Assembly: GCF_947488715.1 (NCBI RefSeq)
Contig: NZ_CANLAG010000002.1
Coordinates: 372,001-436,000, forward strand
DNA length: 64,000 nucleotides
Direction of reading: 5' to 3'
Origin: an uncultured Tateyamaria sp.
Lineage (GTDB): Bacteria; Pseudomonadota; Alphaproteobacteria; Rhodobacterales; Rhodobacteraceae
The position numbers were made by a program, and so were the translations under genes. The notes beneath the pieces were generated by a model that saw only the letters and a list, made by a program, of their open reading frames with translations, ran no database searches and was not told the DNA's origin. Below, in pieces: positions 1-8,036 of the stretch. Within the stretch, counting starts at the first letter, position 1, and each line of letters begins with the position of its first letter.

Positions 1-915
1 GTGCGTGTGCTGTGGCATGTGGCCAACACCTTGTAACACCGTGACATTCGCGCCTTCGATCTGTCCCGGCAGTTTCGCGGAATGCACGGACAGCGGCACA
101 ATTGTATCCGCGTCGCCGTGGACAACTTCGACTGGCACGTTGATGGACCCGTATTGCGCGGACATCTCGACCACATGTGGCCGCAACCAGTTCACCTGCC
201 GCGCATTGGCGCGCATCGACCCGCGCCGCAGGATCAAGGCAGGGCCCACATGGTCCACATATCCCTCGGGCGCCACCTGCGGGGCGAAAATGCTGGCCAC
301 AGCGCCATCCACGTAAGACTGCGGCACAAAGGCAGACAGCACCGGCACGACCAAAGCCCCGCCCCAGGCCGACCCATTCACCGTGTATGTCCAGCCCAGA
401 TCGCCCGGCCATGGGTTTGCCACACCAGCCACAGACACAACGCCCGCCAGATCGTCAAACTCCAGCGCCCAGGCCAGCGCAACAACGCCCCCAAACGAGT
501 GCCCCAGCACAATCGGTTGCACCACGCCCAGCTGATCCGTCGCTTGCTTGAGCAGCCTTGCCTGCGCGCGTGGATCGGCGTGGGCTGTGCTCCATGCCGC
601 TTTGTGGATGTCTGACATCTGTTCGGTCCACCCAAGGCCGGGCCGATCCAGTATCGTCACGCGGTATCGATCCGCCACGCTGTCGGCAAAAGCAAAGGTG
701 AAATCACGCGTGTTGCCCGATGCGCCATGGATCAGGACAAGGTCAGGTCCCGCACCCATCTGCACCGCATGCACATCCACACCGTTAACATCGATGATCT
801 GACCCGTTGGCGGAAAATTCCGCGTCGCCGCGCGTTCGCGTTTCAACGCAAACAACTGCACAACCGCAAATGCCAGAACCACAAGACCCAGCAAGAAAAA
901 CAATCCGGTTTTCAT
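1..915 (-). CDS. alpha/beta hydrolase, C-terminus cut by window edge
   Basis: The frame is open from the ATG at 915 to the left edge, 305 codons, so only the last residues and the stop are missing. The N-terminus (MKTGLFFLLGLVVLAFAVV) is a membrane anchor or signal segment. The alpha/beta-hydrolase fold follows: an oxyanion-loop HGASGN near residues 63-68, the nucleophile elbow GHSFGG with Ser140, and a late GVGHMP that supplies the catalytic His. The start lies 4 bases after the metA stop on the same strand, so co-transcription with metA is likely. The substrate cannot be told from sequence; the family includes esterases, lipases and dehalogenases. The hydrolase call is strong and any specific activity is open. 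Confidence 0.88.
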   Translation of the reverse strand, partial: MKTGLFFLLGLVVLAFAVVQLFALKRERAATRNFPPTGQIIDVNGVDVHAVQMGAGPDLVLIHGASGNTRDFTFAFADSVADRYRVTILDRPGLGWTEQMSDIHKAAWSTAHADPRAQARLLKQATDQLGVVQPIVLGHSFGGVVALAWALEFDDLAGVVSVAGVANPWPGDLGWTYTVNGSAWGGALVVPVLSAFVPQSYVDGAVASIFAPQVAPEGYVDHVGPALILRRGSMRANARQVNWLRPHVVEMSAQYGSINVPVEVVHGDADTIVPLSVHSAKLPGQIEGANVTVLQGVGHMPQHTH

Positions 916-919
916 AATG

Positions 920-1867
920 TCACCCCCGCAGGTCTGTGCGGTCCTGTCCGATACGTTCCATGTCATACGGGGTGGTCAGATAAATCTCGGACAGCCAGTT
1001 TCCATAAAGAAGATGCGCGTGGCTGCGCCAACGGTTCGCCGGGGTCTGGCTGGGATCATTTTCCGGGAAATACCCGACGGGCAGGGCAATTTCGGCCCCT
1101 TCGACCTGCACCGAGGCCAGATCGCGGTCATATTCCTGTTTCAGCGTGTCGCTGTCATATTCGAAATGGTTCAGAATATAGAGCGCGCGATGCTCGGGAT
1201 CTTCGATCAAGCATGGCCCGGTGACATTTGACCCAAGCAGAATGGGCAGGCCTGCGGCTTCCACCTCGGGGGCACGCACCTCAGTCCAGCGGCTGACGGG
1301 CACAACACAGTCATCCGAGAACCCGCGCAGATAGGGCGAGGCCGGGGCGAGGTTGCTGTGCCGGTACGTCCCGAACAGTTTCGATCCCAACAGGTGTTTC
1401 GGTACCTTGTGGAAGTGGTGCAACATCGCCATCCCACCCCAGCACACGCCAAACGTGGAATGCACATTGGTTTGGGTCCAGTCCATGACCTCTTCCAGCT
1501 CCGCCCAATAGTCGACGTCCTCGAACTCCAGATGTTCGATCGGGGCGCCAGTGATGATCAGCCCGTCGAATTTCTGGTCCTTCACGTCCTGGAAGGTGCG
1601 GTAAAAGCTCTCCATGTGTTCGGCCGCGGTGTTGCGCGTCTCGTGGTTGGACATGCGGATCAGGGTCAGTTCGATCTGCAGTGGGGTCGCGCCGATCAGA
1701 CGGGCAAACTGGGTTTCCGTCTGGATTTTCTTGGGCATCAGGTTCAGCAACCCGATCTTGAGCGGGCGGATATCCTGATGCGCCGCCAACTCTTCGTCCA
1801 TCACCATCACGCCCTCGTCCGTGAGGACGGAGTAGGCGGGCAGGGTGCTGGGCAGTTTGATGGGCAT
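920..1867 (-). CDS. metA: homoserine O-acyltransferase MetA, probably acetyl-CoA type
   Basis: This 315-residue protein matches the MetA family over its full length. It activates homoserine by O-acylation, the first committed step of methionine synthesis, in the cytoplasm. The acyl-enzyme cysteine is Cys142 in GVCWGG, and His234 and Glu236 in NHFEYD correspond to the His-Glu pair. Residue 111 (TGAPIE) is Glu. In characterised homologues Glu111 goes with acetyl-CoA use, while E. coli MetA has Gly there and uses succinyl-CoA. I therefore infer homoserine O-acetyltransferase activity despite the succinyltransferase name usually given. It follows the P-loop gene at 1901-2770 after 33 bases and precedes a hydrolase by 4 bases. 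No SAM riboswitch is visible in the short leader. Confidence 0.95.
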   Translation of the reverse strand: MPIKLPSTLPAYSVLTDEGVMVMDEELAAHQDIRPLKIGLLNLMPKKIQTETQFARLIGATPLQIELTLIRMSNHETRNTAAEHMESFYRTFQDVKDQKFDGLIITGAPIEHLEFEDVDYWAELEEVMDWTQTNVHSTFGVCWGGMAMLHHFHKVPKHLLGSKLFGTYRHSNLAPASPYLRGFSDDCVVPVSRWTEVRAPEVEAAGLPILLGSNVTGPCLIEDPEHRALYILNHFEYDSDTLKQEYDRDLASVQVEGAEIALPVGYFPENDPSQTPANRWRSHAHLLYGNWLSEIYLTTPYDMERIGQDRTDLRG

Positions 1868-1900
1868 GGGATTGGTCCGATAATGATGTGAAGGCTGGAC

Positions 1901-2770
1901 TTATGCCAGCGACGCGCGGCGCTCAAGGGCTGTGGCGACAAGGTCGATGAAATCCGCTTCACCTTTGAGCGAGGCAACCTCGTCCGCAGTGACGGTTACA
2001 CCCCAGCGCGCCATGGCCTCGTAGCGCGGTTGGCGGTGCGCCAGCGCGCGCGCATAGGTCCAGCGCACAAAGGCATCCGGGTCCACGCGGCTGTCGGGCA
2101 GGCCGGTTTCGGCCAGATAAGCCTGCCAGCAGGTCAAGAGGAACTCGGGCTGATACGCCATGGGCTTGGGGGCCGCGTCAAAGCGGGCAATCAGGGCGGC
2201 GGTATGCGCATCGTCACCCCTGATCCAGATCGGCAGGCATGCAGTGCTGAGTGTGGTCATCAGAGGGTCTGACGGATCGTCCGGGTTCACCCATTCGCAG
2301 ATAGAGCCGCCGGTGTCGCAGATGAAATTCGGATAGCCGTAAAGGCTTTGCGCGCGTTCGGCGAAGTGCAGCGTGTCGTTCAATGCCGCCAGTTCGGATT
2401 GGCGAAACTGTTCCTGACGCCGCCGATATTCGTCGATTGGCAATCCGCCGCGGTCCGGATCACCGGGCTTGCCCAGATAGGTCGATACCGGGCTCAGATT
2501 GTGAAAGGTGATGTTGGACCCGATATAGATGCTGTCGCTCAACAACAGATCCCGCAGAAACGGCACCTTCATGGCCTCGGCTTTGGCGTTGTCCGCGATC
2601 AGTTCACCCATGTACCGCGTGCCAATGCGGTAATCTATCGAGTAGTGGAACCAGGTCCCCGACGCCCTGACGGTTGTCGACATATGGGTCTTGCCCAGAC
2701 CTGACATTCCATAGACCAGCACCCGCTTTTGTGGCGCCGCACGCCAATGATCAGCATCGCGATAGAGCAT
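1901..2770 (-). CDS. P-loop NTPase of unknown function
   Basis: A 289-residue soluble protein with a clear Walker A motif, GMSGLGKT, at residues 21-28 straight after a short N-terminal strand (RVLVYG). The rest is rich in Trp, Tyr and acidic residues (for example CDTGGSICEWVNPDDP near the middle) and matches no named enzyme I recognise. The layout resembles small nucleotide kinases or ATPases that bind one substrate. It sits immediately upstream of metA on the same strand, so it may share a transcript, but nothing ties it to methionine synthesis. I infer ATP or GTP binding only. Confidence 0.75.
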   Translation of the reverse strand: MLYRDADHWRAAPQKRVLVYGMSGLGKTHMSTTVRASGTWFHYSIDYRIGTRYMGELIADNAKAEAMKVPFLRDLLLSDSIYIGSNITFHNLSPVSTYLGKPGDPDRGGLPIDEYRRRQEQFRQSELAALNDTLHFAERAQSLYGYPNFICDTGGSICEWVNPDDPSDPLMTTLSTACLPIWIRGDDAHTAALIARFDAAPKPMAYQPEFLLTCWQAYLAETGLPDSRVDPDAFVRWTYARALAHRQPRYEAMARWGVTVTADEVASLKGEADFIDLVATALERRASLA

Positions 2771-2803
2771 TCCGGTTGTCCCCGTCCCCGTTTGCAGGCT
2801 GTC

Positions 2804-3739
2804 CTAGCTGCGGGGACGGGATGGGTCAACGGCACGGCGTCTGATGTGGCCCCACAGACGGCCATCCAATATGACCAACCCCAGCGCCAGCATGGCAAAC
2901 CCGGCAAAGGCGTTTGCCGAAAGCGCCTCATCGCGGACCAATGCGCCCAGCGTGATGGCAACCGGCGCGATCAGCAGTGTCACCAGCATCAGGTTGCCCG
3001 AACCGGCCATGGCCAGCACCCGGTAATAGAGTAGGTAAGCACCCGCCGTCGCGACAATCGCATAGTAGCCGATGGCGATGAGTGTGGCGGGTTGGAGATC
3101 AAACGAGATGGGGCCATCCACAATCCACGCCACCGGAACGGTGATCAATGTGCTGCCTGTCAGCATGCCTGCCGCCGCAACTTGCGGTGACAGGCCGCTC
3201 AGAAAGCTGCGCGCCCACACCCCCGCCAGCGCATAGCTCAACGTGCCGGCAATGATTGCAATCTGCGCGAGGCTGCGCAGGTCAAAGTTGCGGAAATTGT
3301 CCAGTCCAATGGCCGTCGCCACGCCAACAAACCCAAGAGCAACGCCTACACCCTTGCGCAGGGTGATCCGCTCGTCGGCAAAAAACAGGGCGGCCACCAG
3401 CACACCGAAAATCGCCGTCGCCGCGTTCAGGATGGAGGTGAGGCCGGTTTCGATGTGCAACTGCCCCCACGCCATCAAACCAAAGGGGATCACGTTGTTG
3501 AGCAGGCCCATGCCCAGAAACCCAATCCAGACCCGCGGATCACGTGGTATCGGCAAACGCATTGCCCAGACGACAAGCCACAGCGCGACCATGGCCCAAC
3601 CCGTGCGGTGTGCCACAGATGTAAGCGGTGAGATTTCATCCAGCGCGACCCTGATCGACAGGAACGACCCGCCCCAGATCACGGCCAACAGGATCAATTC
3701 GACCCAAGCGCGGCCGGTCAATGTCTTTTGCTGTGTCAT
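2804..3739 (-). CDS. EamA/DMT-family transporter
   Basis: A 311-residue inner-membrane protein made of about ten hydrophobic helices in two EamA repeats (roughly residues 10-145 and 155-290). The N-terminus WVELILLAVIWGGSFLSIRVAL is typical of the drug/metabolite transporter superfamily. Such proteins export amino acids, nucleosides or other metabolites; the substrate cannot be predicted. The ATG has a good Shine-Dalgarno (AAGGCGG) and the gene ends 33 bases before the P-loop gene. It is one of two EamA proteins in the window, and the two are too different to be a recent duplication. Confidence 0.9.
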   Translation of the reverse strand: MTQQKTLTGRAWVELILLAVIWGGSFLSIRVALDEISPLTSVAHRTGWAMVALWLVVWAMRLPIPRDPRVWIGFLGMGLLNNVIPFGLMAWGQLHIETGLTSILNAATAIFGVLVAALFFADERITLRKGVGVALGFVGVATAIGLDNFRNFDLRSLAQIAIIAGTLSYALAGVWARSFLSGLSPQVAAAGMLTGSTLITVPVAWIVDGPISFDLQPATLIAIGYYAIVATAGAYLLYYRVLAMAGSGNLMLVTLLIAPVAITLGALVRDEALSANAFAGFAMLALGLVILDGRLWGHIRRRAVDPSRPRS

Positions 3740-3795
3740 GCCGCCTTAGTGTCAGACGTGTCCACGCGCCGACACCCGTTTCTTGCGCATACGAA

Positions 3796-3829
3796 AAAAC
3801 CCCGCCTGAAACAGACGGGGTTTTGTTTG
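3796..3829 (-). terminator. Rho-independent terminator of the fadL-like gene
   Basis: Arms AAAACCCCG (3796-3804) and CGGGGTTTT (3816-3824) pair perfectly, with a few extra pairs possible in the loop. Read on the minus strand the stem ends in a run of six T. It lies about 20 bases after the stop of the 3849-4985 gene. The T runs on both sides could also stop plus-strand transcription. Confidence 0.8.
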
Positions 3830-3848
3830 ATTTGCCTCTTGGGGCAGA

Positions 3849-4985
3849 TCAGAATTTGTAGGCGAACTTCACACCGACCGAGATCGCGTCGTTGCCTGTG
3901 AAGTCGGCGACCGGATTGCCGCCGGGCGAAGAAACCGCGTCGCCGAGGCTGGTGTAGCGGATACCACCCGAGATCGCGAAGCTCTCATTGACGTCATATT
4001 TCGCACCCACCGCAATGTGGCGCGAGCCGTTGTTCGGGCCCAGAGGTGAGACGAAATTGTCGTCGCCCACGGTCGAGAAGCCAATTGCAACAGAGCCGGA
4101 CCATTTTTCGTTGAAACGACGGCCAATGCCGATTTCGAAATCATAGCCATCTTCGAGGTCGGTCAAGGGGTTGCCGGTCAAACCGGTAAATCCTGTAGGA
4201 GCAACCACAGTGTCGCTGTAACGGGCATACCGCAAGTTACCGAACACAAGCGTGTTGGCGGCGATACCGGTCTGAAAGTCCAGGTTCAGAGTTTCAGGTG
4301 TATCAACTTCGGTGATGCTCGTCGTGTTGAGAGACGGAACTGGCAGACCGGACTCACTTGTGGGGAGTTGGTGCGTCGTCGACGAATTGTAAGTTAGCGC
4401 AACGCGCAGCGCGATCGCCGGAATTTCATAGGCCGCACCAATAACGTAGCCTACGTCACCGTCAGAGCCGAAAGAGCTCGAGTATCCGTTCGTTGCACCG
4501 AATGCAGCACCACCCAATGTCACACCGGCAGACACTTCTTGGTAGCGCAGGCCGCCATGCACCGACCAGTTGTCGTTGAATTTATAGCGTCCAAGTGCGG
4601 TAACGGCGAAGCTGTCAACTGTCGCGCCAGTGCCACCAAGCAGACTTGCGGCCGGGTTGCCTGGGTAGAACACGTCGGACCCGTATGGTTCGTCCGTGAT
4701 CAACGCGAAGGACAGTTTCTCGCTGAAATCGTATTTCAGGCCTAGGTTCCAGATCAGGAAAGAGTCGCCAACGTTGTCGATGCTCTGACCGCCAAGGGGG
4801 CCAAATGCAGGGTTGGTCTGCGTCGTGCCTTCCAGCGTCGGGTCCGTATAGCCAAAGCTCAGCTCGACGCGGTTGCCTTCTTCGAACAGGATGCCGATGC
4901 GCTGACCCGAGCGGTCAAGTCCAACGGCGTGTGCAGATGCGGTGGACGCCAAAAGCGCCGCAACCGTCAAAAGACGGGTTTTCAT
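3849..4985 (-). CDS. FadL/OmpP1-family outer-membrane transporter
   Basis: The ATG at 4985 is chosen over an upstream in-frame start because GGGAGGAAT sits just before it and the protein then opens with a clean signal peptide (MKTRLLTVAALLASTASAHA). The mature part (about 358 residues) has alternating beta strands, repeated YxF/GxxY-type patterns and a C-terminal Phe (KFAYKF), as in outer-membrane beta barrels of the FadL/TodX/OmpP1 family, which take up fatty acids and other hydrophobic compounds. The 378-residue length is a little short for FadL. GC is lower than in neighbouring genes. Several palindromes lie upstream, so it is probably regulated. It is monocistronic, with its own terminator. 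Confidence 0.88.
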   Translation of the reverse strand: MKTRLLTVAALLASTASAHAVGLDRSGQRIGILFEEGNRVELSFGYTDPTLEGTTQTNPAFGPLGGQSIDNVGDSFLIWNLGLKYDFSEKLSFALITDEPYGSDVFYPGNPAASLLGGTGATVDSFAVTALGRYKFNDNWSVHGGLRYQEVSAGVTLGGAAFGATNGYSSSFGSDGDVGYVIGAAYEIPAIALRVALTYNSSTTHQLPTSESGLPVPSLNTTSITEVDTPETLNLDFQTGIAANTLVFGNLRYARYSDTVVAPTGFTGLTGNPLTDLEDGYDFEIGIGRRFNEKWSGSVAIGFSTVGDDNFVSPLGPNNGSRHIAVGAKYDVNESFAISGGIRYTSLGDAVSSPGGNPVADFTGNDAISVGVKFAYKF

Positions 4986-5067
4986 GTTATTCCTCCCAAA
5001 AGCGCGCGTAGGACTGTTTCGAGTGATTGCGCGATGGGCGGTAAGTTGCCCATTGCAAGAGGGGTGC

Positions 5068-5138
5068 GTCAATATTGACCCTAGGGAACAAAATGCCCAA
5101 GTGACGGAGCGTCATAAATTTGTGACTTTCCTGTCACA
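5068..5138 (-). promoter_or_regulatory. cluster of palindromes upstream of the fadL-like gene
   Basis: Four symmetrical elements lie within 71 bases: GTCAATATTGAC (5068-5079, perfect), CCCTAGGG (5079-5086), TGAC-N5-GTCA (5102-5114) and TGTGAC-N6-GTCACA (5121-5138, overlapping the stop of the upstream EamA gene). They lie 83-153 bases upstream of the ATG at 4985, where operators would be expected. The last resembles a CRP/FNR-type dyad, but its half-site spacing is 8 rather than 6 when counted from TGTGA. The regulator is unknown. Confidence 0.45.
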
Positions 5139-6003
5139 GCGGTTTGGATGCCCGTGTTTCAACCCAAATGTTGATATAATTGCCCGCAAAAATCACCGCG
5201 GCACCGACGAAAACCCATATGTCGATCACTTCGCCGTATACCAGCATGCCGATAATCGCGATGGTCGGCAGGCGGATGAAATCGATGGGCACCACCACCG
5301 TGGCAGGCGCGATGGCCAGCGCATTGGTCAGGCAATAGTGCGCCAAAAGGCCCGCACAGCCGATCAGGAACACCCAAGGGGCGGCTTGCATGTCCGGCAC
5401 CGCGATGTCCCCGTCATAGCCCGCCATGATCAGGCCCATGACCAGCTGCATCGCCGTCAGCCAAAAGAGGATGGATGCGATGCCCTCGTTGCGGGTCAGC
5501 TTCTTGGTCAGCATCATGGTCAGCGCGAAAAAGATCGCAGAGCTGGCAGCGGTGATAACGCCGGGCGTGATCCCCGCCATGTCGGGGCGCGCCACGATCA
5601 GGATACCGATGAACCCCATGATGGCCGCAAATGCACGCACTGCCGTCAGCCGTTCGCCCAGGATCAACGGGCTCAGCACGATCACCCAGATCGGTGAGGT
5701 GAACTCCAGTGCAAAGACCTGCGCCAGCGGGATTACGGTGACTGCGTAGAACCACAGGTTTTGTCCGGTGAAATGGGCCAGATTGCGCATCAGATGGGTG
5801 CCGATGCGCGCGGTCTGTACCTGGGCCCATGACCCCGTGACCGTGAGCAGCGCACAGACGACAATCACGCCGACAACGCTGCGGTACATCATGATCTCAA
5901 ATGTATCGAGCTGTGTCGCCACCTCGCGGCCCGCCACCGCCATGATCGAAAACGATCCGATCGATCCGCTCATCCACAGGGCGGCCTTGAGCACCGGGTT
6001 CAT
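5134..6003 (-). CDS. EamA/DMT-family transporter
   Basis: A 289-residue protein with about ten transmembrane helices in two EamA domains. Residues such as EFTSPIWVIVLSPLILGER in the first repeat and ALAIAPATVVVPIDFIRLP in the second are typical of RhaT/EamA members. The ATG overlaps the stop of the ABM-domain gene by 4 bases (ATGA), and that gene overlaps guaA, so all three are probably translated from one transcript. The substrate is unknown; placement after guaA makes a purine-related metabolite conceivable but this is only inference. Confidence 0.9.
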   Translation of the reverse strand: MNPVLKAALWMSGSIGSFSIMAVAGREVATQLDTFEIMMYRSVVGVIVVCALLTVTGSWAQVQTARIGTHLMRNLAHFTGQNLWFYAVTVIPLAQVFALEFTSPIWVIVLSPLILGERLTAVRAFAAIMGFIGILIVARPDMAGITPGVITAASSAIFFALTMMLTKKLTRNEGIASILFWLTAMQLVMGLIMAGYDGDIAVPDMQAAPWVFLIGCAGLLAHYCLTNALAIAPATVVVPIDFIRLPTIAIIGMLVYGEVIDIWVFVGAAVIFAGNYINIWVETRASKPL

Positions 6004-6278
6004 GGCATGCCTTTGACGACGTAATCCCGTTCGATGCCCGCCGTCTCGCGCGCCCAGTCCGAGGCCGCCGCCCGCGCCTGATGCGCGTCGAATGCGGCGG
6101 GGTCGGTGAACTCTTCGGCGACGGTCCAGATCATCGGATCATCCGTCGGCGTCACTTCAAAAGACACGCAGCCCGGCTCCGCCCGCGTCAGTGCCACATG
6201 CGCAGGCAAGGCCGCGCGCACGCGATCGGCTTCTTCAGCCGTCTTGCACCGCAGCGTTCCTGTCAGGGTCACTCCCAT
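6000..6278 (-). CDS. ABM-domain (antibiotic biosynthesis monooxygenase-like) protein
   Basis: A 92-residue protein with the ferredoxin-like dimeric alpha/beta-barrel pattern of the ABM family: strand, helix, then [15 protein letters not shown] and [17 protein letters not shown], which is the conserved W-x-x-x-E-x-W/F-x-D-x-x-A-x-x-x-H region. Members include heme-degrading and quinol monooxygenases, but many small ones have no known substrate. Its start lies within the 3' end of guaA (10-base overlap) and its stop overlaps the next gene by 4 bases, so it is translationally coupled on both sides. Confidence 0.82.
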   Translation of the reverse strand: MGVTLTGTLRCKTAEEADRVRAALPAHVALTRAEPGCVSFEVTPTDDPMIWTVAEEFTDPAAFDAHQARAAASDWARETAGIERDYVVKGMP

Positions 6279-7843
6279 TCGATAGTGCCCGGCGGTTTCG
6301 AGGTGATGTCATAGGTCACCCGGTTGATGCCCGGTACCTCGTTGATGATCCGCGTGGCCGTCTCGCCCAGGAAGTCATGGGTGAACGGATAGTAATCCGC
6401 CGTCATGCCGTCCACGGATGTCACGGCGCGTAGGGCGCAGGCATAGTCATAGGTCCGCCCATCGCCCATCACACCGACTGTGCGCACAGGCAGGATCGCG
6501 ACAAAGGCCTGCCAGATGTCGTCATAAAGCCCGTGTTTGCGAATCTGGTCGATGTAGACCGCATCCGCCTCGCGCAGGATTTCCAGCTTGGGGCGGGTGA
6601 TCTCTCCGGGGCAGCGGATGGCAAGGCCCGGACCGGGGAAGGGGTGGCGACCGATAAAGCTGGGCGGCAGGCCCAGCTCGCGCCCGAGCGCACGCACCTC
6701 GTCCTTGAACAGCTCGCGCAGCGGCTCGACCAGCTTGAGGCCCATCTTTTCCGGCAGACCGCCCACATTGTGATGCGACTTGATCGTGACGGACGGGCCA
6801 CCGGAGAAGCTGACGGATTCGATGACATCCGGATAAAGCGTGCCTTGGGCAAGGAACTCGGCCCCTTCGACCTGATCGGCGTATTTCTGGAAGACGTCGA
6901 TAAAGAGCTTGCCGATGATTTTGCGCTTGGTCTCGGGGTCGGACACGCCGTCCAACTCGCCCAGGAACAGATCGCTTTCATCCGCATGGATCAGTTTGAG
7001 GTTATAGTTGTCGCGGAACATGCCCACGACTTCTTCCGCCTCGTTCTTGCGCAACAACCCGTGGTCGACAAAGACGCAGGTGAGGTTGTCGCCAATCGCC
7101 TCGTGAATAAGGATCGCGGCCACCGAACTGTCGACGCCCCCCGACAGGGCACAGATCACCTTGCGGTCGCCCACCTGATCGCGGATCGCCTCGATCATCT
7201 TTTCGCGGTAGGCGCCCATCGTCCAGTCGCCCGCGAACCCGGCCAGCCGGACAAAATTTTCGTAGAGCTTGGCGCCCTTGGGCGTGTGGTGGACCTCCGG
7301 GTGGAACTGTACCGCATAGAAATTGCGCGTGGTGTCAGCCGTGATGGCGTATGGCGCGTTGGGCGAGGTGCCATAGACCTCAAAGCCGGGGGCCAGCTTC
7401 GACACGTGGTCGCCATGGCTCATCCAGACCTGCTCGTTGCCTGCCTCGAACCAACCGTCGAGGAGGGGCAGGGGGGTTGTTGGCGTGACAAAGGCCCGGC
7501 CAAACTCGGCAGTGCCGCCGCCGCCCGAAATCTTGCCACCTTCGACCAGACCACCGAGCTGCTGCATCATCACCTGTTGGCCATAGCAGATGCCCAGAAC
7601 CGGCAGTCCCATGTCAAACAAGGCATCCGGCGCGCGCGGAGAGCCGTCACGCGTGACGCTGTCGGGGCCACCGGACAGAATCACCGCGCGGGGGACCATG
7701 TCGCGGATGAAATCGGCGCTCACGCTTTGGTAGGGGTGGATTTCGCAATACACGTTCAGCTCGCGCAAGCGGCGCGCAATCAACTGCGTCACCTGGCTGC
7801 CGAAATCAATGATCAGGAGGCGGTCATGGGTCTGGTCGGTCAT
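6269..7843 (-). CDS. guaA: GMP synthase (glutamine-hydrolysing)
   Basis: GuaA converts XMP to GMP with ATP and glutamine in the cytoplasm. The start at 7843 ([17 protein letters not shown]) gives 524 residues, the usual length; an in-frame extension upstream to 8335 is not coding. The class I amidotransferase domain holds GICYGQQ with Cys86 and the HPEVHHT His-Glu pair. The ATP-pyrophosphatase domain carries SGGVDSSV, and the C-terminal dimerisation domain ends in the conserved [18 protein letters not shown]. The gene overlaps the following ABM gene by 10 bases. It is divergent from the mttB-like gene across a 193-base gap that holds an intergenic repeat. Confidence 0.97.
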   Translation of the reverse strand: MTDQTHDRLLIIDFGSQVTQLIARRLRELNVYCEIHPYQSVSADFIRDMVPRAVILSGGPDSVTRDGSPRAPDALFDMGLPVLGICYGQQVMMQQLGGLVEGGKISGGGGTAEFGRAFVTPTTPLPLLDGWFEAGNEQVWMSHGDHVSKLAPGFEVYGTSPNAPYAITADTTRNFYAVQFHPEVHHTPKGAKLYENFVRLAGFAGDWTMGAYREKMIEAIRDQVGDRKVICALSGGVDSSVAAILIHEAIGDNLTCVFVDHGLLRKNEAEEVVGMFRDNYNLKLIHADESDLFLGELDGVSDPETKRKIIGKLFIDVFQKYADQVEGAEFLAQGTLYPDVIESVSFSGGPSVTIKSHHNVGGLPEKMGLKLVEPLRELFKDEVRALGRELGLPPSFIGRHPFPGPGLAIRCPGEITRPKLEILREADAVYIDQIRKHGLYDDIWQAFVAILPVRTVGVMGDGRTYDYACALRAVTSVDGMTADYYPFTHDFLGETATRIINEVPGINRVTYDITSKPPGTIEWE

Positions 7844-7885
7844 GGTCTGTCCAATAGGCCCGTGAACGGATGGTGGCAAGCGTCG

Positions 7886-7928
7886 GACGGGGCTCTGCCC
7901 CGTACCCCGGAGTTTATTTGGCAAGATG
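7886..7928 (+). repeat. Rhodobacteraceae-type intergenic repeat with GC hairpin
   Basis: The hairpin ACGGGGC-TCT-GCCCCGT (7887-7903) is followed by ACCCCGGAGTTTATTTGGC and AAGATGA. The combination of a GGGGC/GCCCC hairpin with CCCCGGAGT(t)TATTTGGCAAGATGA closely resembles a short repeat I remember as common between genes in Roseobacter and Rhodobacter genomes. Only one copy was noticed in this window. It lies between the divergent guaA and mttB-like genes. Confidence 0.55.
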
Positions 7929-8036
7929 ACCGGGGGATGTCGCTTTTTTCCCTTGGGGGGCGCTAACCGCGCACCCGTCGCCGATTGCAAACGGTAGCAC
8001 CATCGCATCAAAGGATCATGGACAAGGGGACGAGCG

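Noticed and set aside
1868-1900. Possible SAM riboswitch upstream of metA
   Set aside because: The leader is only 33 bases and has no riboswitch-like structure.
5121-5138. CRP-type site TGTGA...TCACA
   Set aside because: The spacing is 8 rather than 6 and no CRP system is indicated; retained only as a generic palindrome.
6533-7966. 477-codon plus-strand open frame across guaA
   Set aside because: It is a shadow of guaA in GC-rich DNA, with no family match or ribosome site.
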